This document shows positions 18,333-27,659 of a stretch of 64,000 nt of DNA, piece after piece. Numbering within the stretch: the first letter of the stretch is position 1; each line of letters starts with the position of its first letter. A model generated the notes under the pieces. It worked only from the letters and a program-made list of their open reading frames with translations, searched no databases and was not told where the DNA came from. The position numbers were made by a program, and so were the translations under genes. The DNA is from Sphingomonas gilva (GTDB lineage: Bacteria; Pseudomonadota; Alphaproteobacteria; Sphingomonadales; Sphingomonadaceae), in assembly GCF_003515075.1 (NCBI RefSeq), contig NZ_QWLV01000004.1, forward strand, positions 160,670 to 224,669, given 5' to 3'.

Positions 18333-19231
18333 AGGTCGATCCCGAGCCGGTAGAGCCGGTTGGCGTTGCCGGCGAACATCGCGCGGCGCTCGTCGTCGGA
18401 GAAACCGCCGGTGATCGCGGCATAGGCGGAGAGGTGCGCGTCGAAGCCGCCGAACAGCTTGTCGGTCGGGAAGTCGCTGGCGAACATCACCCGGTCGGGT
18501 CCGAACGCATCGACCGCGGCGAGCACATAGCCGCGCGCGTGCTCGGGATCGAACGGGCGGCGGGTGAAGCCCATGCCGGAGAGCTTGACCGCGACGTGCG
18601 GGATGGCGGCGAGCGCGGCGATGCCCGCTCGCCAGGCTTGCTCCTCGCCGGGCACCATCATGCCGGCGTGGTTGATCATCACCGGGATTTCGGGGTGGCG
18701 TTCGATCAGCGTGGCGAGGCCGGGGAACTGCCCCGGATAGGCCTGGAGGTCGAAGCTCAGCCCATGGCGCCCGAGCAGCGCATAGCCGCGCCGCCAGGCC
18801 TCGTCCTGCGTCACGTCGCGCGGGCCGTATGTCCGCTGCGGGTCGGCGTGCCAGTTGACGATGTGGCGGATGCCGCGGACGTTCGGATGCGCCGCGTGCG
18901 CCTCGAGCAGCGCGTCGAGATCGGGATCGGCGAGATCGGCGAAGGCGATGATCGCATTCGGCATCCCGCGCTGATCGGCCATCGCCTGCAGCCACGTCGT
19001 CTCGTCGAGCGCCTGCGCTGGATCGGCGCCGGCATCGACATGGACGATTCCACGCACGTCCCATTCGGCTGCGTCGGCGAGGTAGTCGTCGAGCAGATAG
19101 GTCGCCGCGATCGCCTCGACCGAGCCGTTGGGGCCGTCATCGGCGAAGGGCGGCGTCAGCCAGGGATAGCGGATCCGGTCGAGATCCCAGAGATGGACGT
19201 GCGCGTCGATGAAGGGGAGGCGCGCGCCCAT
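18329..19231 (-). CDS. L-rhamnono-gamma-lactonase (amidohydrolase family 2; LRA2-like)
   Basis: A 300-residue TIM-barrel amidohydrolase with the metal-binding motif IDAHVHLWD at residues 8-16, IRYPWL after it, a histidine in INHAGM and an Asp in FASDFPTDKLFGGF near residue 253. Relatives include fucono- and rhamnono-lactonases. By position, between an SDR and rhaT in a complete L-rhamnose pathway, it should hydrolyse L-rhamnono-1,4-lactone formed by the dehydrogenase at 23 kb. It lacks a signal peptide, as expected for a cytoplasmic enzyme. The start directly abuts the SDR stop. Confidence 0.87.
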   Translation of the reverse strand: MGARLPFIDAHVHLWDLDRIRYPWLTPPFADDGPNGSVEAIAATYLLDDYLADAAEWDVRGIVHVDAGADPAQALDETTWLQAMADQRGMPNAIIAFADLADPDLDALLEAHAAHPNVRGIRHIVNWHADPQRTYGPRDVTQDEAWRRGYALLGRHGLSFDLQAYPGQFPGLATLIERHPEIPVMINHAGMMVPGEEQAWRAGIAALAAIPHVAVKLSGMGFTRRPFDPEHARGYVLAAVDAFGPDRVMFASDFPTDKLFGGFDAHLSAYAAITGGFSDDERRAMFAGNANRLYRLGIDL

Positions 19232-19978
19232 TCAGAAGGTGGTGCGCCCGCCCGAGGTGTCGAAGGTCGAGGCGGTGGTGAAGCTGCATTCCGCGCTCGC
19301 CATGAAGCACACCATCGCCGCGCTCTCCTCGACCTCGCCCAGCCGGCCCATCGGGATCTTGGACCGCATGTAATCGACCTGGCTTTGCGGCAGCTGCTCC
19401 AGGATCGGGCTCTCGAAGGTCGCGGGCGTCAGCGCGTTGACGACGATGTTCTTCTCGGCAAGCTCCTTGCCCAGCGACTTGGTAAGGCCGATCACCCCGG
19501 CCTTCGACGCCGAATAGGCCGAGGCATTGGGATTGCCCTCCTTGCCCGCGACCGAGGAGACGTTGACGATCCGGCCATAGCCGTTGGCGATCATGTGCGG
19601 CACCACGGCGCGGCAGCAGTAGAACAGGCCGTTCAGGTTGATGTCGATCACCCGCTGCCAGCTGTCGACCGGGAATTCGTGGACCGGCGCGGTGGCGCCG
19701 GTGACGCCCGCCGAGCAGATGAGGATGTCGACCTTGCCCAATGCTCCGGCGCTCGCCTGCACGGCGGCGTGGACGGCATCGGCGTCGGACACGTCGAGCG
19801 AGACGAAGTGCGCCGCGCCGATCTCGCGCGTCGCCGCTTCGGCGTCGCCGTTCAGGTCCCACAGCGCGACCTGGCCGCCTTCGGCGACGATCCGCCGCGC
19901 GACCGCCTTGCCGAGGCCCGATGCGCCGCCCGTGATGATCGCGGTCCGCCCGGCGAAACGCCCTTCGAACAGGCTCAT
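19232..19978 (-). CDS. SDR oxidoreductase, probable 2-keto-3-deoxy-L-rhamnonate 4-dehydrogenase (LRA5-like)
   Basis: A 248-residue short-chain dehydrogenase. The cofactor motif is TGGASGLGKA at residues 16-25, with an acidic residue (Asp in LWDLN) at the end of beta-2 that favours NAD. The catalytic motifs are SSVAGKEG and YSASK. It sits between the FAH hydrolase and the lactonase. In the Sphingomonas L-rhamnose pathway an SDR (LRA5) oxidises 2-keto-3-deoxy-L-rhamnonate to the 2,4-diketo acid, and the neighbouring FAH gene supports that assignment. A second SDR at 23086 is assigned the first step instead. Confidence 0.85.
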   Translation of the reverse strand: MSLFEGRFAGRTAIITGGASGLGKAVARRIVAEGGQVALWDLNGDAEAATREIGAAHFVSLDVSDADAVHAAVQASAGALGKVDILICSAGVTGATAPVHEFPVDSWQRVIDINLNGLFYCCRAVVPHMIANGYGRIVNVSSVAGKEGNPNASAYSASKAGVIGLTKSLGKELAEKNIVVNALTPATFESPILEQLPQSQVDYMRSKIPMGRLGEVEESAAMVCFMASAECSFTTASTFDTSGGRTTF

Positions 19979-20847
19979 GCGGGCACACCCTCGCCGAGAT
20001 CGCGCCAGGCGACGACGTTCTGCGTCTGCTCGCCCAAGCCGGTGATGCCGAGGCGCATCGTGTCGCCCGCCTTGAGGTAGACGGCGTCGGGCTTCTTGCC
20101 TTCACCCACGCCCGGCGGGGTGCCGGTGATGATCAGGTCGCCCGGATAGAGCGTCACGAAGCGGCTGAGATAGGAGATGATCTGGGCGACATTGAAGATC
20201 ATCGTGCGGGTGTTGCCGGTCTGCATCCGCGCGCCGTTCACGTCGAGGAACATGTCGAGCGCTTGCGGATCGCCGACCTCGTCGGGCGTCACCAGCCAGG
20301 GGCCGACCGGGCAGAAGGTGTCGTGGCCCTTGCCCTTCGACCACTGGCTGCCGCGCTGCTTCTGGTTGAAGCGTTCCGAGACGTCGTTGGCGAGGACATA
20401 GCCGGCGACATGATCGAGTGCTTGCGTTTCCTCGACATAGCGGCAGGTGCGGCCGATGATCACGCCCAGCTCGACCTCCCAGTCGCCATGCGTCGCATCC
20501 TTGGGCAGCATGACGTCGTCATTGGGTCCGTTGAGGCTCGACAGCGCCTTCATGAACATGACGGGCTCGGTCGGGATCGGCAGGTTCGATTCGATCGCGT
20601 GGTCTTCATAATTGAGGCCGATCGCGACGATCTTGCCGATGCCCTTGACCGGCACGCCGTAGCGCGCGCCCGCCGGCGCTGCGGGCAGCGTCGCCGGAAC
20701 GATCGCGGCGAGACGGGCGAGGGCGTCACGCGAAAGCTGCGTGGGATCGATGTCGGGAACCACGCCGGACAGATCGCGGATCGCGCCATCGGCGTCGATC
20801 AGACCGGGCTTTTCCTGGCCTGCGGGGCCATAACGGCAGAGTTTCAT
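19975..20847 (-). CDS. 2,4-diketo-3-deoxy-L-rhamnonate hydrolase (FAH family; LRA6-like)
   Basis: A 290-residue fumarylacetoacetate-hydrolase-fold protein. Metal and substrate motifs are GLNYEDHAIESN near residue 75, the metal-binding pair in DWEVELGVIIGR near residue 122, GYVLANDVSERFNQ and ITGTPPGVGEGKKP. In Sphingomonas, LRA6 cleaves 2,4-diketo-3-deoxy-L-rhamnonate to pyruvate and L-lactate. It lies ten bases after the dehydratase and overlaps the SDR start by four bases. The start chosen is MKLCRYG, the conserved N-terminus of the family. Confidence 0.9.
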   Translation of the reverse strand: MKLCRYGPAGQEKPGLIDADGAIRDLSGVVPDIDPTQLSRDALARLAAIVPATLPAAPAGARYGVPVKGIGKIVAIGLNYEDHAIESNLPIPTEPVMFMKALSSLNGPNDDVMLPKDATHGDWEVELGVIIGRTCRYVEETQALDHVAGYVLANDVSERFNQKQRGSQWSKGKGHDTFCPVGPWLVTPDEVGDPQALDMFLDVNGARMQTGNTRTMIFNVAQIISYLSRFVTLYPGDLIITGTPPGVGEGKKPDAVYLKAGDTMRLGITGLGEQTQNVVAWRDLGEGVPA

Positions 20848-20857
20848 AAGTGCCTTT

Positions 20858-22051
20858 TCAGTGGGTGTAGGGCCGCGCGAGCGGCACATCGCGGTTGAGC
20901 TCGACGCCGAAACCGGGCTTGTCGAGCGCGCTGGCCTTGAGCCGGCCGTTCTCGGGCACGGGCTCGCCGATCAGCTGGGGGTGGAACATCGGCACGACCT
21001 GATCGGCCTTGGGCGCCATCATCAGGAACTCGGCAAAGGGACTGTTGTGGCGCGTGACGACGAAATGATAGCTGTAGACCGACGATCCGTGCGGGATCAT
21101 CAGCGCGCCCTTTGCATCGGCATAGTTGGCGATCTTGATCAGCTCGGTGACGCCGCCGCACCAGCCGACATCGGGCTGGATGATGTCGCAGCATTCCATG
21201 TCGAGCAGCATGCGGAAGCCCCATCGGGTCGCCTCATGCTCGCCAGTGGTGACCAGCATGCCCTTGGGCGCGGCCTGCTTCAGCGCAGCATAGCCCCAAT
21301 AATCGTCCGGGCTGAGCGCCTCCTCGATCCATTTGAGGCCGTGTTCGTGCGCGGCGTGGGCCAGGCGGGTGGCGTAATCGAGATCGAGCGCCATCCAGCA
21401 ATCGAGCATCAGCCAGAAATCGGCCCCGACGCGCGAACGCATCTCGGCAAGCTCGGCGATGTTCTTGTGGAGGCCCTCGATGCCCTCGGCGGGGCCGTGG
21501 TGCAGCGGCATCTTGCCGCCGATAAAGCCCATCTGCTTCGCCAGATCGGGCCGGGCGCCGGTCGCGTAGAATTGCAGCTCGTCGCGCACCGCGCCGCCCA
21601 GCAGGTGATGGACCGGCTCCTGCCGCAACCGCCCGAGCAGATCCCACAGCGCCAGATCAACCCCGGAGATGGCGTTCACCACCAGCCCCTTGCGGCCGTA
21701 ATATTGCGTCGAGAAGTACATCTGGTCCCAGATCTTCTCGGTCTCGCGCGGGTCGCGGCCTTCGAGGAAGCGGGCGAGATGCTTCTCGACGATGAAGGCC
21801 GCGGGCTCGCCGCCGGTGGTCACCGCGAAGCCCATGGTGCCGTCATCGGCCTCGATCTCGACCACCAGGGTACCGAGCACATTGATGCCGAAGCTCTGGC
21901 GCGACCGGCGATATTCGGGATAACGCGCCATCGGCGTCGCGATATGATCGTCGATCCAATGGCCTTCGCCCTGATCATGATAATCCGCGCCGCCGCCACG
22001 CACGACGAAAGCCCGCACTTGCTTGATCTTCGGAAACCAACCTCTTGGCAC
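20858..22051 (-). CDS. rhmD: L-rhamnonate dehydratase (enolase superfamily; LRA3/RhmD)
   Basis: A 397-residue enolase-superfamily enzyme. It shows the RhmD-specific N-terminus ([20 protein letters not shown]), the linker [29 protein letters not shown], metal ligands around LDCWMALDL and [10 protein letters not shown], and the catalytic-end segments [13 protein letters not shown] and [12 protein letters not shown]. It converts L-rhamnonate to 2-keto-3-deoxy-L-rhamnonate. The start is GTG, with GGGGGAAG upstream on the minus strand. It is the first gene of the leftward operon, divergent from iclR. Confidence 0.94.
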   Translation of the reverse strand: MPRGWFPKIKQVRAFVVRGGGADYHDQGEGHWIDDHIATPMARYPEYRRSRQSFGINVLGTLVVEIEADDGTMGFAVTTGGEPAAFIVEKHLARFLEGRDPRETEKIWDQMYFSTQYYGRKGLVVNAISGVDLALWDLLGRLRQEPVHHLLGGAVRDELQFYATGARPDLAKQMGFIGGKMPLHHGPAEGIEGLHKNIAELAEMRSRVGADFWLMLDCWMALDLDYATRLAHAAHEHGLKWIEEALSPDDYWGYAALKQAAPKGMLVTTGEHEATRWGFRMLLDMECCDIIQPDVGWCGGVTELIKIANYADAKGALMIPHGSSVYSYHFVVTRHNSPFAEFLMMAPKADQVVPMFHPQLIGEPVPENGRLKASALDKPGFGVELNRDVPLARPYTH

Positions 22052-22113
22052 GATCTTCCCCCGAAACGCCGCCTTCGATCAATCACATCCCTTATCCGAT
22101 TTATCGCGAACCT

Positions 22114-22132
22114 CGTACCAGCATATGGTACG
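22114..22132. promoter_or_regulatory. Perfect 7-bp inverted repeat, probable operator of the divergent rhamnose promoters
   Basis: CGTACCA-GCATA-TGGTACG lies in the 183-bp divergent gap between rhmD and the IclR gene. Arms are perfect and the 19-bp size suits an IclR-type dimer. On the minus strand it contains CCATATGCTGG, close to CCATATGTTGG in the site at 3633. I infer autoregulation plus control of the rhmD operon. Confidence 0.6.
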
Positions 22133-22234
22133 GGCTTGTTCGCCGCGACCGGCAGGGTTGTGCGCTGACTTTTTGAAGGCGGGGGCTTCTTTGTCCTGTT
22201 TACATTCTCACTTTATGGGATAGGATACTAGTAG

Positions 22235-23089
22235 ATGAGACAAACAACGTCAAACGAAGAATCAGAAGACGCTTCGCCGCGGCGCGGCGGCAAGGTGCAG
22301 GGCAGCCAGACGCTGCTGCGCGGACTCGACATGCTCGACAAGGTGACCGACGGCCCTATCAAGCTTGCCGATCTGGCGCAGCGGATGGGGCTGACGCGCT
22401 CCACCACGCACCGGCTGGCCAATGCGCTGATCGATCGCGGCTTTCTCACCTTCCTGCCGCGCGAAGGCTATCAGCTGGGGCCCAAGCTGCTGCATCTCGG
22501 CTTTCTCGCGCAGAGCCGGACCGACCTGGTCCAGGTCGCCCGTCCATTGATCGAGGAACTCGCCGCGCAGACCGAGGACACGGTGCATCTCGGGCGACTC
22601 GATAACGACCAGGCGCTGTATCTCGACAAGATTCCCGGCCGCCGGAGGGTGGAGATTTCGAGCCGCGTCGGCGATCGTCAGCCGCTCACCTCCACGGGGC
22701 TCGGCAAGGCGCTGCTGCTCGATGACACGCCGGTGCGCTGGCAGAAGCTGTTCGACGACGATCAGGCGGCGGGCGCACCACGCGCCGATTACGCGCTCTG
22801 GCTCGATCGGATGTACGGCTATGTCACGGAAGGCCGCGCCTATGACCTGGAAGAGAATGAGGATCTGATCCGCTGCGTCGCCGCACCCGTGCGCGATGCG
22901 TCGGGCAAGATCGCTGCGGCAATCAGCGTATCGAGCGCGGCGCAGTATATGGATGATGCGCGCATGGCGGCCTTGACCGCCGATGTGCGCGCCGCCGCGG
23001 ATCGGATCAGTGCCGAGCTCGGCTGGCGTCCGCAAGCCGATGCGGCGGAGGCGCCGGCGACAAGGAAGCGAGGAAAGGACAAGGGGTGA
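22235..23089 (+). CDS. IclR family transcriptional regulator of L-rhamnose catabolism
   Basis: A 284-residue regulator. The winged HTH spans about residues 22-80 (SQTLLRGLDMLDKVTDGPIKLADLA, then MGLTRSTTHRLANALIDRG), and the IclR effector domain follows, with GFLAQSRTDLVQVARPLIEELA, STGLGKALLLDD and the C-terminal CVAAPVRDASGKIAAAISVSS. It is divergent from the dehydratase operon and its stop overlaps the rhamnose dehydrogenase start, so it probably senses a rhamnose-pathway intermediate. IclR relatives such as KdgR control pectin catabolism in other bacteria. No strong Shine-Dalgarno precedes the ATG. Confidence 0.92.
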   Translation: MRQTTSNEESEDASPRRGGKVQGSQTLLRGLDMLDKVTDGPIKLADLAQRMGLTRSTTHRLANALIDRGFLTFLPREGYQLGPKLLHLGFLAQSRTDLVQVARPLIEELAAQTEDTVHLGRLDNDQALYLDKIPGRRRVEISSRVGDRQPLTSTGLGKALLLDDTPVRWQKLFDDDQAAGAPRADYALWLDRMYGYVTEGRAYDLEENEDLIRCVAAPVRDASGKIAAAISVSSAAQYMDDARMAALTADVRAAADRISAELGWRPQADAAEAPATRKRGKDKG

Positions 23090-23850
23090 GGCTGCTCGAA
23101 GGCAAGACTCTGTTGGTGACTGGCGCGTCGGCCGGGATCGGTCGCGCGGCGGCGATCGGCGCCGCGGCGGCGGGCGCCTCGGTCGCGATCAACTACAGCC
23201 GCGACGATGCCGGGGCCGAGGCCTGCGTCGCCGAGATCGAACGCGCCGGCGGCAAGGCGATCGCGGTCAAGGGCGACGTGTCGCTGCCCGAAACGGCGGG
23301 CGAGTTCGTCGCGCGCGCGGTCGAGGCTTTCGGCAAGGTCGACGTAATGGTCAATAATGCCGGCATTTGCCCGTTCCACGCCTTTCTCGACATGCCGGTC
23401 GAGACGCTGGAGCGGACCATGCGGGTCAACCTCCACGGCGCCTATTTCATGGTCCAGGCGGCCGCGCGGCAGATGGTCGCGCAGGGGCATGGCGGATCGA
23501 TCATCGCGGTCTCTTCGATCTCCGCGCTGGTCGGCGGCGAGTATCAGACCCACTACACGCCGACCAAGGCGGGGGTGCACTCGCTGATGCAGTCGACCGC
23601 GATCGCGCTCGGCAAGCACGGCATACGCTGCAACTCGCTGCTGCCCGGCACGATCCTGACCGACATCAACAAGGACGATCTCGCCGACCCTGAAAAGCGC
23701 GAATATATGGAAGGCCGCGTGCCGCTCGGCCGGCTGGGCCAGCCGGAGGACATGGTCGGGCCGATCGTCTTCCTCGCGTCCGACATGGCGGCCTATGTCA
23801 CCGGCGCGGCGCTGCTGGTCGACGGCGGCATGTTCGTGAACCTGCAGTGA
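23086..23850 (+). CDS. L-rhamnose 1-dehydrogenase (SDR; LRA1-like)
   Basis: A 254-residue SDR with cofactor motif TGASAGIGRA, NNAGICPFHAFLD, catalytic SSISALVGGEYQTHYTPTK (Ser, Tyr, Lys) and the segment LLPGTILTDINKDDL typical of bacterial L-rhamnose dehydrogenases. It oxidises L-rhamnose to L-rhamnono-lactone, the first step of the non-phosphorylative pathway. The start is GTG overlapping the iclR stop, giving translational coupling. The NYSRDD segment after beta-2 is compatible with NADP use, but I cannot settle cofactor preference. Confidence 0.88.
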   Translation: MRLLEGKTLLVTGASAGIGRAAAIGAAAAGASVAINYSRDDAGAEACVAEIERAGGKAIAVKGDVSLPETAGEFVARAVEAFGKVDVMVNNAGICPFHAFLDMPVETLERTMRVNLHGAYFMVQAAARQMVAQGHGGSIIAVSSISALVGGEYQTHYTPTKAGVHSLMQSTAIALGKHGIRCNSLLPGTILTDINKDDLADPEKREYMEGRVPLGRLGQPEDMVGPIVFLASDMAAYVTGAALLVDGGMFVNLQ

Positions 23851-24602
23851 TCGCCGCGCTCGCCGCACTGGCGCTGGCCGGCCAGACCGTCTTCATCGCC
23901 AGCGATTCGACCGCGCAGACCTACAGGCAGGACCGCTATCCGCAATCGGGCTGGGGGCAGGTGCTGCAATGCGGCCTGGATGGCGTGGCGGTGGACAATC
24001 GCGCGATCGGCGGGCGATCGACCCGCACCTTCGTCAGCGAAGGCCGTTGGGACAAGCTGATCGCCGATGTGAAAGCCGGCGACACGGTGCTGATCCAGTT
24101 CGGCCACAACGACGCCAACCGCAATCGGCCCGCGCGCTATGCCCCGGCGGCGACCGATTACCGCCACCACCTCACCCGCTTCGTCGCCGATGTGAAGGCG
24201 AAGGGAGCGACGCCGGTGATCCTGACGCCGGTGGCGCGGCGCTCCTTCTACGAAGGTCGGGCGCAGGCCGATTTCGCCGAATATTCGTCGGTCGCGCGGG
24301 TCGTCGCGCGCGAGACCGACACCCCCCTGATCGACCTCGAAGCGCTCTCGCGCACCTGGCTGACCGAAGCGGGGGAGGAGCGGGCCAAGGCCTATTTCCT
24401 GCATTATGATGCGGGGGAGGTCGCCGCCTTTCCGAAGGGGATAGAGGACGACACCCATTTCAGCGAGCTCGGCGCACGGCATGTCGCCGACCTGATCGCC
24501 GATGCGCTCGCTCGGCTGGAACTGCCGGTGTCGGACGCGGTGCGTAAGGACCGCCCGGCGCTCGCTCGCGAGACTCCGCTCGGGAGCTGGGAATGTCGCT
24601 GA
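23847..24602 (+). CDS. Rhamnogalacturonan acetylesterase, CE12 (single-domain)
   Basis: A 251-residue SGNH hydrolase with a very short hydrophobic N-terminus. The nucleophile block is IASDST with Ser21, the oxyanion Gly is in NRAIGGRSTRTF, the GHND block is near residue 90, and the Asp/His pair is in EDDTHFSELGA near residue 195. It lacks the N-terminal domain of the first CE12. The GTG start overlaps the upstream stop. It removes acetyl groups from RG-I fragments; given the short N-terminus it may be exported or retained. Confidence 0.88.
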   Translation: MIAALAALALAGQTVFIASDSTAQTYRQDRYPQSGWGQVLQCGLDGVAVDNRAIGGRSTRTFVSEGRWDKLIADVKAGDTVLIQFGHNDANRNRPARYAPAATDYRHHLTRFVADVKAKGATPVILTPVARRSFYEGRAQADFAEYSSVARVVARETDTPLIDLEALSRTWLTEAGEERAKAYFLHYDAGEVAAFPKGIEDDTHFSELGARHVADLIADALARLELPVSDAVRKDRPALARETPLGSWECR

Positions 24603-25510
24603 TCGACCGCCGCACGCTGATCGGCGGCGGCGTGACGCTGGGCGTGGCGGCGCGGCTGCCCGCGGCGCAGTCGCCCGGCGAGACGATCGCGCTCTGGCCG
24701 AACCAGGCCCCGGGCGGCGAAGGGGTGACGGTGACGCAGCGCGAGATCCCGCGCTCGGCCGATGGTCCGGCGGACGACACCGCCTTTCTTCACGTCACTC
24801 GCCCGCAGCTGACGCTGGCGCGCCCGGCCAAGCCCAACGGCGCGGCGCTGATGCTGATTCCCGGCGGGGGCTATATCCGCGTCGCGATCGGGCGGGGCGG
24901 GCGAGCGTTGGCGCAGCATTTCGCCGATGCGGGCTTCCATACCTACACGCTGCTCTATCGCCTGCCGGGCGACGGCTGGGCGGCCGGGCCGAACGCACCG
25001 CTGCAGGACGCGCAGAGGGCGCTGCGCCTGATCCGGGCGCGTGCCCGGCGGGAGGGCTATGATCCGGCGCGGATCGGGGCTCTGGGCTTCTCGGCGGGCG
25101 GACATGTCGCGGCGCGGTTGGCGACCGTCGAGACCTCCGCCTATGCCGCTCAGGACAGCGCAGATGCGATGCCGTTGGGCTTGAAGGCGGCGGGACTGCT
25201 CTACCCGGTGATCCTGACCGACGGTCCGCACGCGCATGGGACGTCGCGGCGTGAACTGATCGACAAGAACCCAGCAGCCGAAAATGTTGCCGGCAACGCC
25301 GCGGTCTCCCGGAACACACCGCCGACCTTTCTGGCTCACGCGCTGGACGATCGCGTCGTGCCGCCAGAAAACAGCCTCGCGATGCTTGGCGCGCTGAGGG
25401 CGGCCAAGGTTCCCGCCGAATGCCACCTGTTCGAAAAGGGCGACCATGGGCTAGGCCTGGAGTCCTGGTCGGACCTGTTCCTCGGCTGGGCCCGCCGTCA
25501 CGGGCTATGA
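24593..25510 (+). CDS. Alpha/beta-hydrolase esterase (BD-FAE/Aes-like)
   Basis: A 305-residue hydrolase with a twin-arginine-like leader (MSLIDRRTLIGGGVTLGVAA). The oxyanion region is MLIPGGGYIRV, the nucleophile elbow is GFSAGGH near residue 165, the Asp is in HALDDRVVP and the His in EKGDHGLGL. Relatives include acetylxylan and feruloyl esterases and pectin acetylesterase-like proteins. It overlaps the CE12 gene by ten bases and the lutA start by four, and so belongs to the same transcript. It probably removes ester groups from pectic oligosaccharides. Confidence 0.82.
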   Translation: MSLIDRRTLIGGGVTLGVAARLPAAQSPGETIALWPNQAPGGEGVTVTQREIPRSADGPADDTAFLHVTRPQLTLARPAKPNGAALMLIPGGGYIRVAIGRGGRALAQHFADAGFHTYTLLYRLPGDGWAAGPNAPLQDAQRALRLIRARARREGYDPARIGALGFSAGGHVAARLATVETSAYAAQDSADAMPLGLKAAGLLYPVILTDGPHAHGTSRRELIDKNPAAENVAGNAAVSRNTPPTFLAHALDDRVVPPENSLAMLGALRAAKVPAECHLFEKGDHGLGLESWSDLFLGWARRHGL

Positions 25511-26271
25511 CGCCCGCAAGCTCCCCTCGCGTCGCGCTGTTCGTCACCTGCCTGGTCGATCTGATCCGCCCGCGCATCGGCTTCGCCGCGCTCCGCGCGC
25601 TGGAGGCGGCGGGATGCGAGGTGGTGGCGCCCGAGGGGCAGACCTGCTGCGGTCAGCCAGCGCTCAACTCGGGGGACCGCGACTCCGCCGTAGCATTGGC
25701 GAAGAGCACCATCGCCGCGCTCGAGGGACACGATCATGTCGTCGTGCCCTCGGGATCGTGCGCGGCGACGATCCGCGAACACTATCCCGAGCTCCTGGCC
25801 GACGATCCCGACTGGCGCGAGCGCGCCGTTGGCCTAGCGGAGCGGACATGGGAGGTGCTCGCCTATCTCGACGAGGTGCGCGGCTGGCGCCCCGATACCG
25901 TGTGCGCCGCCACCGCGGTCTATCATGACAGCTGCTCGGGTCTGCGCGAACTGGGAATCAAGACGCAACCGAGACGGCTGCTCGCAGGCGTCGACGGGCT
26001 CGCACTGGTCCCCCTCGCCGGAGAAGAAACCTGCTGCGGCTTCGGCGGCACCTTTTGCGTCAAATATCCCGCCATCTCCAACGCGATCGTCGAGGAGAAG
26101 GCCGACGCGATCGAGGCGAGCGGGGCGGAATTGCTGCTCGCGGGCGATCTCGGCTGCCTGATGAACATGGCGGGCAAGCTCCATCGGCGCGGATCGAAGG
26201 TGCGCGCGTTCCACGCCGTTGAGCTGCTCGCCGGGATGGGCGACGGCTCCGCGATTGGCGAGGAGGGATGA
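25507..26271 (+). CDS. lutA: L-lactate utilization protein LutA (CCG-domain Fe-S oxidoreductase)
   Basis: A 254-residue protein with two cysteine-rich CCG repeats: GQTCCGQPALNSG near residue 45 and ETCCGFGGTFCVKYP near residue 177, plus DSCSGLRELG between them. LutA, LutB and LutC together oxidise L-lactate to pyruvate. The ATG overlaps the hydrolase stop. The context is striking: the rhamnose pathway encoded around it yields L-lactate as one of its two end products. Confidence 0.93.
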   Translation: MTPASSPRVALFVTCLVDLIRPRIGFAALRALEAAGCEVVAPEGQTCCGQPALNSGDRDSAVALAKSTIAALEGHDHVVVPSGSCAATIREHYPELLADDPDWRERAVGLAERTWEVLAYLDEVRGWRPDTVCAATAVYHDSCSGLRELGIKTQPRRLLAGVDGLALVPLAGEETCCGFGGTFCVKYPAISNAIVEEKADAIEASGAELLLAGDLGCLMNMAGKLHRRGSKVRAFHAVELLAGMGDGSAIGEEG

Positions 26272-27659
26272 GCTTCATCGACCGCGCGGCGGCGGCGCTG
26301 GCCGATCCGGTGCTCAAGACCGCCGTCGAACGCACCGCCGGCACCGCCGAGGCGAATCGCGCGGTGGCGGTGGAGGCGTTCCCTGACTTTGCCGCGGCCC
26401 GGGCGCGGGCGGCGGCGATCAAGGATCACGTCATTGCCAATCTGGGCGAATATCTGGAGCGGTTCGAGGCGAACGCGGTAGCGGCCGGCGCACGCGTCCA
26501 CTGGGCGGGGACCGCCGATGAGGCCTGCGCGATCGTCGTCGACATCTGCCGCGCGGCGGGCGCGAAGACCGTCGCCCGTTCCAAATCAATGCTCGGCGAG
26601 GAGATCGGTTTGCCGCACGCCCTCGCCGAGGCGGGAATCGAGCGGATCGAGACCGATCTTGCCGAACACATCATCCAGCTCGCCGACGAGCCCCCTTCGC
26701 ACATCGTCTGGCCGGCGATGCACAAGACGCGCGACCAGGTCTCCGCGCTGTTTCGCCGGCACCACGCATCGCCGCACGAGGACGAGAGCATCGCCGCGAT
26801 GGCGGAGAGTGCGCGGCGTCATCTGCGCGAACGCATGCTGGGGGCCGATATCGGCATCTCTGGCGCGAACTTCCTGGTCGCCGACACGGGCGCGGTGTGC
26901 ACCGTCACCAACGAGGGCAATGCCGAGCTGTCGCTGGTGCCGCCGCGCGTCCACATCGTCACCGCGGGGATCGAGAAGCTGGTGCCCTCAATGGGGCATG
27001 CGGTGCATATGCTCAGGATGCTGGCGCGTTCCGCGACGGGCGCGGCGCTCACTCAATACACCACCTTCTACTCCGGGCCGAAGCGTGCGGACGACGCCGA
27101 CGGACCGGAGGAGATGCACATCGTGCTGGTGGACAACGGCCGCACCGCGATGCGCGAAGAGGGTCTCGCCGAGATGCTGCGCTGCATCCGCTGCGGCGCG
27201 TGCATGAACCATTGCGTGGTGTTCCGCCAGATCGGCGGCCACGCCTATGGCGGCACCTATCCCGGGCCGATGGGAGCGGTGCTGACCCCGGCGCTAAGCG
27301 GCCTCGCCGCCAATCGCGATCTGCCCCAGGCGTGCACGCTCAACGGCAAATGCCAGGAGGTCTGCCCGGTCGCGATCCCGTTGCCGACGCTGCTGCGCGG
27401 CTGGCGCGAGCGGAGCTGGCGCGAAGGACTGGAGCCTGTGACGACGCGCTGGGGCGTGCGGGTTTGGGCGTGTCTTGCGAAAAGGCCCCGGCTCTATCGC
27501 TTCGCTACCTCGGCCGCGATCCTGGGGATGCGGCTGTGGGGCGGGGGCGGGTGGAGTCGTTCGCTGCCGCTCGCCGGCGGCTGGACGCGCCACCGCGACA
27601 TGCCCGCGCCGGAAGCGGCGAGCTTCATGGCGCAATATGCGCGCGGGCGGCGGCGATGA
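26268..27659 (+). CDS. lutB: L-lactate utilization iron-sulfur protein LutB
   Basis: A 463-residue protein with an N-terminal LUD domain (RSKSMLGEEIGLPHALAEAGIE, GISGANFLVADTGAVCTVTNEGN) and two [4Fe-4S] ferredoxin motifs, CIRCGACMNHC near residue 306 and CTLNGKCQEVCP near residue 360. It carries electrons within the LutABC complex. The start overlaps lutA and the stop overlaps lutC, each by four bases. Confidence 0.95.
   Translation: MSFIDRAAAALADPVLKTAVERTAGTAEANRAVAVEAFPDFAAARARAAAIKDHVIANLGEYLERFEANAVAAGARVHWAGTADEACAIVVDICRAAGAKTVARSKSMLGEEIGLPHALAEAGIERIETDLAEHIIQLADEPPSHIVWPAMHKTRDQVSALFRRHHASPHEDESIAAMAESARRHLRERMLGADIGISGANFLVADTGAVCTVTNEGNAELSLVPPRVHIVTAGIEKLVPSMGHAVHMLRMLARSATGAALTQYTTFYSGPKRADDADGPEEMHIVLVDNGRTAMREEGLAEMLRCIRCGACMNHCVVFRQIGGHAYGGTYPGPMGAVLTPALSGLAANRDLPQACTLNGKCQEVCPVAIPLPTLLRGWRERSWREGLEPVTTRWGVRVWACLAKRPRLYRFATSAAILGMRLWGGGGWSRSLPLAGGWTRHRDMPAPEAASFMAQYARGRRR

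Noticed and set aside
16158..20080. Long plus-strand frames of 680 and 627 codons
   Set aside because: They are antisense to GH43, RhaT, lactonase and SDR genes, with Arg/Ala/Gly-rich translations lacking any domain.
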